Below are positions 55,500 through 64,000 of a DNA stretch of 64,000 nt, piece by piece. The translations under genes were made by a program, and so were the position numbers. The notes below the pieces were generated by a model. That model saw nothing but the letters and a program-made list of their open reading frames with translations, did not search any database and was not told where the DNA came from. This stretch comes from Selaginella moellendorffii (lineage: Eukaryota > Streptophyta > Lycopodiopsida > Selaginellales > Selaginellaceae). Location of the stretch: NCBI RefSeq assembly GCF_000143415.4, contig NW_003314339.1:380812-444811 (forward strand). Reading direction: 5' to 3'. How positions within the stretch are numbered: the first letter of the stretch is position 1; each line of letters begins with the position of its first letter.

Positions 55500-56747
55500 A
55501 TGGCGCCGAGGCGCGGCGGCGATGGCGGCAATCCTGGTGGCGAGCTGCGCAAGCGCCTCAAGACGGACGGCTCGATCCTGCAGATCATCAAGGACTTCGC
55601 CGAGGCAACGGCGAGAGCCGGCATCCGAGGTGAGAAGCGCAGCTTGAGCGATCTAGCCCTGGAGGAATCGTGTAGGGAGGTGGCGGAGCTGGGCAGCGGC
55701 GAGGTGAAGGAGGAGATCGAGAAGCTCGTTCTGTCCGTGACCAAGTCGATCCTCCAAGGCCAGGGCCTGGCTTACACGGTCCCGTCGCGGACGAGCGCCA
55801 ACCAGCTCTACGTCGAGGAGCTTGACAGGATCGTTCTCAAGGACAAGACCTCCATTCGCCCCTTCGCGAGCAGCTCCACCGTGAAGAAGACCGCCATCAC
55901 CACCCGGATCCTGGAGCTCGTCCACCAGCTTTGCTCCAAGCAGATCCACGTTACCAAGCGCGATCTCTTCTACACGGACGTGAAGCTCTTCACCGAGCAG
56001 GCCCAGTCGGACACCGTCCTGGACGACGTCTCGTGCATGCTGGGCTGCACGAGAACCAGCCTCAACGTGGTAGCGTCGGAGAAAGGCGTGGTGGTGGGAC
56101 GCCTGGTGTTCGTCGAGGACGGCGACCGGATCGACTGTACCAAGATGGGCGTCGGCGGCAAGGCCATCCCGCCCAACATCGACAAGATCCAGGACATGGA
56201 GAGCGACGCCCTCTTCATTCTCCTGGTGGAGAAGGACGCGGCCTTCATGCGCCTGGCCGAGGACCGCTTCTACAACCGGTTCCCGTGCGTGATCGTCACC
56301 GCGAAAGGCCAGCCGGACGTAGCGACTCGACTCTTTCTCCGCAAGATGAAGATGGAGCTGAGGCTTCCGGTGCTGGGCTTGGTGGACAGCGATCCTTACG
56401 GCCTCAAGATCTTGTCGGTCTACATGAGCGGCTCCAAGAACATGTCCTACGATAGCGCGAGCCTCACCACCCCGGATATCAAGTGGCTGGGAGTCCGGCC
56501 CTCGGACTTGGACAAGTACCGGATCCCGCAGCAGTGCCGGCTGCCCATGTCGGAACTGGATGTCAAGACTGGACGGGATTTGCTGGAGGAAGATTTCATC
56601 AAGAAGGATCCTCGGTGGTACCAGGAGCTGGAGCTTATGGTGAAGAACAAGGAGAAGGCCGAGATCCAGGCGCTGAGTAGCTTTGGCTTCCAGTATCTCT
56701 CGGAGGTTTATCTCCCCATGAAGCTCCAAGAGAGGGATTGGATTTGA
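55500..56747 (+). CDS. TOP6A: DNA topoisomerase VI subunit A (SPO11-3/RHL2)
   Basis: Single exon, 415 residues. The Toprim and winged-helix plan of the SPO11/TOP6A family is complete. The catalytic Tyr lies in [12 protein letters not shown], the first Toprim acid in [21 protein letters not shown] and the DxD in [14 protein letters not shown]. The C-terminus ([14 protein letters not shown]) is typical of plant SPO11-3 (BIN5/RHL2). The N-terminus is basic, compatible with nuclear location. With TOP6B and partners it decatenates DNA and is needed for endoreduplication in Arabidopsis. It starts 90 bp after the dehydratase stop and ends 68 bp before NSE3. Confidence 0.95.
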   Translation: MAPRRGGDGGNPGGELRKRLKTDGSILQIIKDFAEATARAGIRGEKRSLSDLALEESCREVAELGSGEVKEEIEKLVLSVTKSILQGQGLAYTVPSRTSANQLYVEELDRIVLKDKTSIRPFASSSTVKKTAITTRILELVHQLCSKQIHVTKRDLFYTDVKLFTEQAQSDTVLDDVSCMLGCTRTSLNVVASEKGVVVGRLVFVEDGDRIDCTKMGVGGKAIPPNIDKIQDMESDALFILLVEKDAAFMRLAEDRFYNRFPCVIVTAKGQPDVATRLFLRKMKMELRLPVLGLVDSDPYGLKILSVYMSGSKNMSYDSASLTTPDIKWLGVRPSDLDKYRIPQQCRLPMSELDVKTGRDLLEEDFIKKDPRWYQELELMVKNKEKAEIQALSSFGFQYLSEVYLPMKLQERDWI

Positions 56748-56815
56748 CAGTCCTAGAAAGAGCTAGCTAGCTAAGTTGTGAGTTTTCCGCGAAGAGCCCT
56801 AGGAGGGAAAGAATC

Positions 56816-57171
56816 ATGGCGCGAGGGGATCGAGACGAGGAGGCGCAGGCGCAGGCGCAAATGAGCCCCGACGAGGTGAATGCTCTCGTGGCGGAGGTTG
56901 TACGGCATATGTTGTTTAGGAACTTCCAGCAGCCGGGAGTTCCTGTGAGGCGGGAGGAGCTTAACCAGATCGTCACCCGGAGCTACAAGCAGCAAAGGGG
57001 GCTTTCGGGTGTGGTGATCGACAGGGCGCGCAAGAAGATCGCGAGCGTGTTTGGGATGGAGATGCACGAGCTCCACAAGTTACCGCGGCAACACAGTGCC
57101 CGAGGTGGTGGCGCTGGTTCCCAAGGAGGTAATGCCGTGTGTAGTGTACCACTCGCGCACAACTTGGAGTG

Positions 57172-57222
<51 letters not shown>

Positions 57223-58048
57223 TTTCCGCTTCCTCGATCATTCACTCTCACTCACACTATGGCACTTGCAGCGAGTAGCGAGCCGTCACGGGAGTATTTC
57301 GTCAAGAGCACCGTCCCCCTGGAGGCTCGCCGGGAGTTTGTGGACGCTCCAAGTGCGGTGGCGCTGCGGGGCCTGGCGCTGGCCATCGTCTCGATAATTC
57401 ATCTCTCCCCCGGGAGGAGTTGCAAGCAAGGTGGGTTCTCTCCATTTCGCTTGCTACTCGAAAGAATCATGTTCTTTCTCTCGGCAGAGGACTTGTGGCT
57501 TCACCTGGGGAAGCTGGGAATCGAGGAGGACGACGAGAGGCACCCGGTGTTTGGGAGCATCAAGCACACCATGGAACTCCTCCAACGGCAGAGGTAAAGT
57601 GTGAGAGAGAGTTCTCAAACAAGTGTGTGATTCTTTCTCGGCTCCAGACACTTCCACAAGGAGAGGAGCGAAGATGGTTTCGTGTACACGCTGGCCGAAA
57701 GGTCCCTGGAAGCAAATGTTGCGAAGAAGATCAGCACCTGGATACCCAAGGTATGTTTTGTGCTCTGCTCATTCATACACACGACAGGCTTTGGCGAGCA
57801 GAATCTAACGAGCGCTGCTGGTCTTGCAGTTTATGGAATGGGACATGTTCGCCCACGATAGTGACAGTGACGATAGCGATGACACTGCTGCTGCTCCCGC
57901 TGATACTGCTGCTGCTGCTACTGCTACTGCTGCCGCTTCGCAAGGTGCTGCTGCTAATGGCGATGGCGATGGCGATGAGGGCGACGAGGAGGAGGAGGAG
58001 GAGCACGGCCATGGCGACGAGGAAAGGGAGAGCTTAGAGTCAGAGTAG
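56816..58048 (+). CDS. NSE3: NSE3 (MAGE-domain) subunit of SMC5/6
   Basis: Five exons: 56816-57128, 57272-57430, 57488-57593, 57648-57750 and 57830-58048; 299 residues. MAGE homology blocks: VVRHMLFRNFQQPGVPVRREELN, KKIASVFGMEMHEL, LRGLALAIVSIIHLSPG, LWLHLGKLGI and HPVFGSIKHTMELLQRQ, then winged-helix YTLAERSLEANV. The tail of about 70 residues is acidic with an Ala/Thr run (DSDSDDSDDT, GDEEEEEEHGHGDEE), longer than I would expect. NSE3 binds DNA and NSE1 within the SMC5/6 repair complex. Intron 1 contains a (CT)n microsatellite near 57174-57220. Confidence 0.88.
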
Positions 58049-58377
58049 TGGCAACGTAACCACGACTAACGCGAACGCAGCCAGATTCTATACTGCTGTC
58101 TGTCTGGCCAGCTAAACAGGAGAGCTCCGTCCGCATCATCCAAAAGTTTGAAGCAAGCATTTTGTTCTAGGCCTAGACACGCACAGAAACATGAATGATC
58201 AACTTGGTTACATTCTAACAAGCTTTGCTTTGCTTCGAGCTCTTCAAAGAGAGAATATATGTACGCCTAGACAAGACAAGAGGAAGAACGAAGAGCTTAT
58301 TTTATCACGCACTTCGTACTACTTAGAAGGAGAAAACTGTGATCTCAACGTTTCCAAGCACAAAATCCTTGAAAGAT
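58049..58377. other. Convergent 3' intergenic region
   Basis: 329 bp between the stops of NSE3 (+) and an FKBP gene (-). Presumed 3' UTRs; no other feature is recognised. Confidence 0.35.
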
Positions 58378-59236
58378 TTACTTGTATCCCTTGCCAACCA
58401 GCTCAACGTCAAACAAGAGCACCGAGTTTGGAGGAATGACGCACGATTTACCTGCAAGACCTTGTAACTTAAGTCGCTATTCAACCTCATTGAGTTTGGA
58501 GAACTTCACCTCTACACCCAGCTCCTCTCTCGCCATAGCCAAGCTTGGGAGGAATTCTAAGCTTGCGCTTCCCTCCTGGGCTCACATAGACAAAGAGTTA
58601 CTTATCAAACTGGTCGATCCATCCCGGGGACAAGATAAACACCTGTTAGCATCGGTGGCACATCACTTCCTCCCAAGATTCCCTCGTCCCATCCTCTGAT
58701 CACCTACATGTCATGGCAAAACCCGTGAAGAAAAGACCAACCTCCGAGCGTATACGTACGTACCTGTCCTACACCCACGTTGAAGCTCAGTGGCTTTCCC
58801 CGCTTGTAGCTACTGTCAAATACGGTGCCATCTTCCAGCGTTCCAGTGTAGTGCACCTGTCTCAAGATAGATCTCTCAAGATTTCATACTAAAAGTTACT
58901 GGATGATCCCACCTTGATGAGAGCACCCTTGGCGATTGATTCGCCAGTCCCGACCATTGTGTCGCAGTACTCGAGCCCCGACGCGGATGTCGTGTACCCT
59001 TGTTGATCTTGAGCTGCAGCTGGTGTGGCGGTGGCGGTGGTAGCAGCCACCAACGCCAGCAATGGTACCACCACTCCTCTCCTGCTCAACTTTGCTGTGA
59101 TCGTCGTCTTGCTCATGGCTCTTGGATTGTTCCTTGAGCTGCTGCTAGCATACGCGCTGCTGCTGAGACGACGAGGCAACCCAATTCTGATACCCACGAA
59201 GCTACTCGCCAAATGCACGGTAGCGGTGGTCGCCAT
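58378..59236 (-). CDS. Chloroplast FKBP-type peptidyl-prolyl isomerase
   Basis: Five exons: 59236-58913, 58856-58764, 58703-58643, 58575-58510 and 58451-58378; 205 residues. The first 75 residues look like a bipartite thylakoid-lumen transit peptide: Ser-rich, then RRGVVVPLLALVAATTATATPAAAQ with an Ala-x-Ala cleavage site. The FKBP domain carries VHYTGTLEDGTVFDSSY, VIRGWDEGILGG, GGKRKLRIPPKLGYG and SVLLFDVEL. Most active-site aromatics are kept. It probably folds or assembles lumen proteins. Exact class (FKBP13/16/17) is unclear. It is head-to-head with another FKBP gene, with 70 bp between start codons. Confidence 0.88.
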
Positions 59237-59306
59237 TGCCTAGGGGATTCAAGCCCCTGTTTTTCTAGGTAGGGCGCGCGAAGATTTTTCTTTCGCTTTT
59301 GTGGCT

Positions 59307-60263
59307 ATGGCGATACTTCAACCCAATCCAAGTCCGCTGCTGCAAATGCTTCGTCCTGCGCGGAGCAGCACCATCGCGGTGGGAAATGCGAATGCAAATC
59401 CACCAATGCAGCAGCATCAGCAGCAGCAGCAGCAGCACGAGACCATGAGATTAGTGATGGGGCGACGGGAGGCATCGATGGTGGCATTGACGTCGTTGCT
59501 ATTGAGCGGCGGAGTGAGATTGGCGGCAGCGGCGGAGGAAGAGGCGCCGCTGCAACAATTGCAAGAGACACAACAAGTAGAAGAGCTGCAACCGCAACCG
59601 CAAGCGCAAGAATGCGAGTGGAAGGTGATGGAATCAGGGCTGAGTTTCTGCGACCTTGTCGTGGGCACAGGCACAGCACCAGTCAAAGGGAACGTAATTC
59701 GGGTGAGCGGAGCTTGCCTTTTAGCTTCGATTCAATCACAGCCATCGTGTTCTGTGCTCTTGTGCAGTTACACTACCAGGGGAGGAGAGAAGATGGGTTT
59801 GTTTTCGACAGCAGCTATAATCGGGGCGAGCCTTTCTCGTTTCAGCTCAACTCCGCGGGAGTGAGTTCTCGATTCAAGTTTCTATGCTAGATCAAATAGG
59901 ATACATGGTTCTATACAGGTGATGAAGGGGATCTATGAAGCAATCTTGGGCTCTGGCGATGAATTCCCACCAATGCGGCCAGGTATATGTTAGCTTGTGT
60001 GATTGTGTGTTACACAGCATAAGCGCAGGAGGCAAGCGTAAAGTCCGTGTTCCACCGGAGCTTGGTTTTGGAAAGAACCCAGGAATGTGCCCCAGATTTT
60101 GGAGTGGTGAGTAACTATCGATAAACAATGGCTTTGCTTGATCAAAGTGGAATTTACAGGACCATGCACTGTACCAGCTAATTCTGTGCTCCTGTATGAT
60201 TTAGAGTATTTGGGCTTGTGGAAATTTGAGGATGACACTCGCCCATTCCATTTGTTCACATAA
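59307..60263 (+). CDS. Divergent chloroplast FKBP-like protein
   Basis: Five exons: 59307-59702, 59768-59860, 59919-59982, 60029-60106 and 60160-60263; 244 residues from ATG 59307. A transit-like N-terminus includes a Gln run near residue 35-45 and a second hydrophobic part (ALTSLLLSGGVRLAAAAEE) suggesting the lumen. The FKBP part begins near residue 105: SGLSFCDLVVGTG, LHYQGRREDGFVFDSSY, VMKGIYEAILGS, GGKRKVRVPPELGFG and SVLLYDLEY. The domain is recognisable, but VIKGWD-type catalytic residues are changed (VMKGIYEA lacks the active-site Trp), so isomerase activity may be weak or lost. Exon layout parallels the divergent neighbour, so the pair likely arose by inverted duplication. Confidence 0.82.
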
Positions 60264-61428
60264 AATTACATAGTTCTCACTGTGACATTATTTTAAGCAT
60301 ATTCTTATTAATCTATTATGATTTTCCCCTTAAATCATCAATAGTTTTCTCATTTATCTTAAATAATTTCAAAAAAGAACTATATTTATATTTGTTTTTT
60401 CACAAACATGGCAAATATTAGCCTTTTTAGAATGTTTAACTTTACCTTCACATATATTTTTTACAAAACGTGTTTATGGTATAAATTTAATAAGTTTATA
60501 TATAAAGATTACCCAAAGGAGTTTACTCTAAATTTATCAATTAAAAAAAATTAATAACTTTCAAAAAGTTATTTACAAAATTTAATTTCTATCAGTTGTC
60601 TATTTATTTCTATATTTCAAAATGAATTTAGAACTTAAAGTTCATAATAAAGTTCTCTCACTCAAACTAAAATACTATATTTAATAAAGAAATTTAATTT
60701 TAGAATTATTTTAATATTACATATTTTTAATTTAGCTGTATTTATTTAAATATTTAAATTATAATTAAAAAATTTCTAATTGAAATATCTAAATTTATCT
60801 TCAATTTTTAATATATAAAATACACTCCAAAATTATTATATAGCCATAAAGATAGTTTTAACTTTCTTTGCAAACTATAATAATATTAAAAACATTATTG
60901 ATAAAATCTACTAGTTATTAGAGCCAACTCTTAATTTAAAGTATTGGAATAAAAGCTTAAAATTATGAACTTATGTTATAATTACTACAAATGAAGCATA
61001 TAAATAGAGTTCTAGATCTACAATTTTTTAATAGTCAATTAATTAATTAAGTATAGATAGCATATGATGGTTATTATCTCCATTAACTAAACATATTCAG
61101 TATTCAATAACTAATTACTAAATTAAATTAAATATCCATTGAATATTGTGGGAGTTGTGCTAGCATAATGAGATTATAGCTAAAACGTTTGTGATGTGAT
61201 GCTTAAAGATTTTTATCTAAATTCTAAATATTACATTTTTTATTTAATTTCAATTGAATATCAATAACTGCACTCGTGGATTTAATGAAAAAATGTGATA
61301 TCTTAAATAATACATATAATTCACAGTTATTATATAAAGATGGGATTTATGTGATTTTTATTTAATAATAAATTATACATAGTTTATGTTTTTATATTAT
61401 TTGCTGTGCATTGCATACAGCAATGATA
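60264..61428. other. Very AT-rich intergenic DNA
   Basis: Over 1.1 kb of AT-rich sequence after the second FKBP gene, without ORFs, tRNA or clear repeats. The abrupt change in composition resembles the left end of the window. Confidence 0.5.
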
Positions 61429-61943
61429 AGTTTATAATTATAAACACAAGATTAATATTATTGAATATCAACCATTAGATGGTAGAATAAACTAGAATAT
61501 ACCAGGAAGTGTTTAGCAAAGTTTATACATTATAAACATGTTTATAAATTATAAATACATGATTAATCTAAATGAATAACAATCATTAGATGGTAGAATA
61601 TCCTATAATATCTAAGCACTATAGGTTTGCTTAAGGAAAAAAAAAATATAAAGGTACCATTAAAAGCAGCTTTTAAGTTTCTTAATAAATATGGTTTTTA
61701 GTTTGGTTAAGCAAATTTGTTGATAGTGGATATACCTAGAAAAGACTCGAATATTCTAGAATATTTTATCATCTAATGGTTATTATTTATTTAGATTAAT
61801 CTTGTATTTATAATTTATAAGCATGCTTATAATTTATAAACTTTCTTAAACCCTTTCTAGTATATTCTTTTTTATTTTATCATCTAATGGAATAAGATTA
61901 ATTTTGTGTTTATAAATTACAAACATGCTTATATTTATAAACT
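61429..61943. mobile_element. Foldback-like inverted repeat element
   Basis: The left arm (about 61429-61612) and right arm (about 61748-61943) are reverse complements, roughly 190 bp each, around a 135-bp spacer. Each arm itself holds two related sub-units, marked by CATTAGATGGTAGAATA on the left and its complement TATTTTATCATCTAATGG on the right. AT content is high and there is no ORF, as in foldback or MITE-type non-autonomous elements. Target-site duplications are not identified. Confidence 0.6.
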
Positions 61944-63600
61944 CTATTTGATCAATTTGATTAATAAGTAACAATATTAAGCAAACCAAGCGGTGCTACA
62001 TGCAACTTGTAGCAATTTATTAAGTTTATTTGTTCTTTTAATATATTCACAGAGTAGAGCTTGAGCTCATTACAGATTGGCTTTGCATACAAGTAACATT
62101 TGGATTACGCTCTTTGTACAAAATCTAGTTGTTGAATTAAAACAGTGTTCTAACTTGTTACATCTTTTTCCAATTATACAACTTCACCTGCCCTAAGAGC
62201 TGATTGTTTTCTTGTGAGTAATACAAATCACCTTTACAAGCTACATTCTCCAGTTGAGTGTTCTACAAAACATCCAAGACAGAGCAATAGAGCTGTCTTG
62301 GGTTCAATTCCTTTTCAAACTAGTTCCCTTCTTTAGAGTTAGCTTATCAAACTTTGATACAGAAGAGCAAAAGTGAGGAGGGGAGGGTGGTGGGAGCGAG
62401 AAGACAAAAGGAAAAGCTTCCAAACTTTTTTGCAGTCTCATACTTCTTGTTGGGTACTGCAAGACTGCCAAAACAGAATATTGTAGTCCAACTTCACTCA
62501 CTCACTCAACTCAAACACACCAAGCACCAAGTTCATCTCTTTGGAACTTTCATTGATTGAAACAGGGTTACATTTAAACATCAATTGGCTCAGTGACAGC
62601 TGGGTTCAAGAGTTCTTCCAAGATTTCTCTCATCATTCATTACCACACTTGACCATAGGTGGGGCAGTGAGTCACCAAGTCTGCTTCAATTGAATGCTTA
62701 GTCTCTATATTACCTGGGGCACTCTCCAATTGCAGGTGATACAATTGCAGATCACATAAAGGGACTCTATGCTGCCACTCCATTTCCACGCACCTGTTCC
62801 ACTCCCAAATAACTCAATACTTGAAAAGATTCTAAGAATATCCCCTCTGGAACCTCCCAAAATATTTCAATACAGAATATTCTAGCTTTAAACACTCCAC
62901 AAGTTTCACTCCTACAATTTCAACTTAAAATATCTTTTGATCCACATGTACAATTTCAATTTAAAATATCTTTTGATCCACATGTCCAATCTTCTTGATC
63001 TTGGCTTGTTGGAAAGCCCTCACTGAGCTCTTCACCTCTGAAATCCTCATTGCATGCGAGATAATTACCAAGAACTTCTCAGCTCTAAAACCACTTGAAC
63101 TTCATCAACTTCAGCTGCATCTCCCCTCTAGGGCTCTACCACACTACTTCACTTCCTTTTGCACTTCTTCTAACTCACAAACCACACAAATCTTTGAAAA
63201 ACAAGGGAAAAAAGCAAAGTGAGTCAAACTTCTTGATTAACAAATATAGATAGATACTCCCACTCCCAATTCCACCATAGCACCTCTATAGTTATAGCAC
63301 CAAGCACAACTGTGTTACTTCTTTTCTTTGAGCTTTGAAATAAAGCTTTACTGGTTGAGAAGATGGTAGAGTCCAACCGAAGATTGCAGCAAAGCATGAA
63401 GAAGAGTTCACTGACATTCATCTATCATTTTCACATCTCTCAGCCTCTTTAAGTAAGCCACCCGATAATTCCACTGCCCTATCCTGCCGCAAGAAAGTTC
63501 ATCTCGGGTCCCTCCTGATGGCTTGATCGTCGCTAGCACTTACGATCCAGGGATACTCCTGATTGCGTGAACAGGCACCTTCTCGTCTTGTAGTTCCAGA
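61944..63600. other. Intergenic DNA with a 36-bp tandem repeat
   Basis: No gene is supported. The sequence becomes less AT-rich from about 62040. A 36-bp unit beginning ACAATTTCAA is repeated with one difference at 62914-62949 and 62950-62985. Small ORFs here lack recognisable motifs. Confidence 0.5.
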
Positions 63601-63627
63601 CCTTGGACAAGATCAATTGAAACAAAG

Positions 63628-64000
63628 ATCAAAGATCTTCAAGCTCGAAAGAGAGAGGCCGGCTTATACAATCAGTGCGGGGGTGCTGTATTACGTCAAA
63701 GAAAAGGCTTTGAGGACTTACGACTTTGCCACTTCAGAGGACACATCACTGATAAACATTCGAAGAGCGGGGCTGAATCAGAGAACATTGTCTTGCAATC
63801 CAGCGGAGAACGCCGTGCTTTTATGCTCGGACCGTCACAACGGTACGTACAAATCCCGAGAAGTAATGACACTACGGCCGAAGAAAGCCAGCGGGTCGTG
63901 GGGTGTTTCGTGCCCCGCAACCGCTTTGCTGTTCTGGACAAGGCGCACGGCTTGATTCTAGTCAAGAATCTGAAGAACGACGTCTCCAAGAGAGTCGAGG
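63628..64000 (+). pseudogene. Coatomer alpha-subunit (COPA)-like fragment, cut by window end
   Basis: From about 63628 the frame reads FKLERERPAYTIS, VLYYVKEKALRTYDF, INIRRAGLNQRTLSCNPAENAVLLCSD, matching the end of the WD40 part and the following domain of coatomer alpha. At about 63840 the reading frame must change. The continuation (VPRNRFAVLDKAHGLILVKNLKND) lies in another frame, with no room for an intron. The upstream WD40 region is not recognisable next to it. This suggests a decayed partial copy, although a sequencing error in a real gene extending past 64000 cannot be excluded. COPA is a COPI vesicle coat subunit in Golgi-to-ER transport. Confidence 0.6.

Noticed and set aside
55653-56729. 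358-residue antisense ORF opposite TOP6A
   Set aside because: GC-rich mirror of a conserved gene in another frame, with no recognisable domain. The plus strand has full SPO11-family motifs.
57174-57220. (CT)n run as a coding Ser-Leu stretch
   Set aside because: It lies in intron 1 of NSE3. Splicing from 57128 to 57272 restores the MAGE frame.

Overview
The window is nuclear DNA of a land plant. The best fit is a lycophyte such as Selaginella moellendorffii. This is an inference from compact genes with many tiny GT-AG introns (mostly 45-90 bp), plant-only families (GRAS, LRR receptor kinases, PILS, THF1, homogentisate phytyltransferase), PLS-type PPR genes and PPR debris, and intergenic gaps often under 100 bp. 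No search could be run. Exon joins were made by hand from GT/AG sites, and every joined CDS given here keeps an open frame divisible by three.

Layout. 1-4.1 kb is AT-rich DNA followed by tandem repeats: a 1.39-kb unit in two copies carrying a GAGACC/GAGTCC minisatellite, then a 235-bp unit in two copies. 4.6-12.9 kb is a graveyard of a PP2C fragment, broken PPR pieces on both strands, SINE-like sequence and blocks shared between 5.3-6.5 kb and 9.4-12.0 kb. 13.0-60.3 kb is dense with genes: PP2C (-), SCL4/7-type GRAS (+), PPR (-), DUF4228 (+), At3g27390-like membrane protein (-), two convergent LRR receptor kinases with degenerate kinase motifs, RH47-like DEAD-box helicase (-), homogentisate phytyltransferase (+), DHHC S-acyltransferase (+), CCCH-RRM protein (+), THF1 (-), OLA1 (+), POP1 (+), cytochrome P450 (-), PEPRK1-like kinase (+), PILS carrier (+), DELLA-like GRAS (+), NAA30 with a His-rich tail (-), SYP4 syntaxin (-), an unknown gene (+), PAS2-type dehydratase (+), TOP6A (+), NSE3 (+) and a divergent pair of FKBP genes. 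60.3-63.6 kb is AT-rich with a foldback repeat. The right edge cuts a coatomer-alpha-like gene that appears frameshifted.

The genes do not form one pathway. Possible functional neighbourhoods are TOP6A next to NSE3 (both chromosome maintenance), the head-to-head FKBP pair and two GRAS regulators 31 kb apart. I found no convincing new multi-gene system. The best leads are single-gene oddities: a P450 without the I-helix threonine, the NAA30 His-rich tail, a DELLA-like GRAS without the DELLA box, and receptor pseudokinases.
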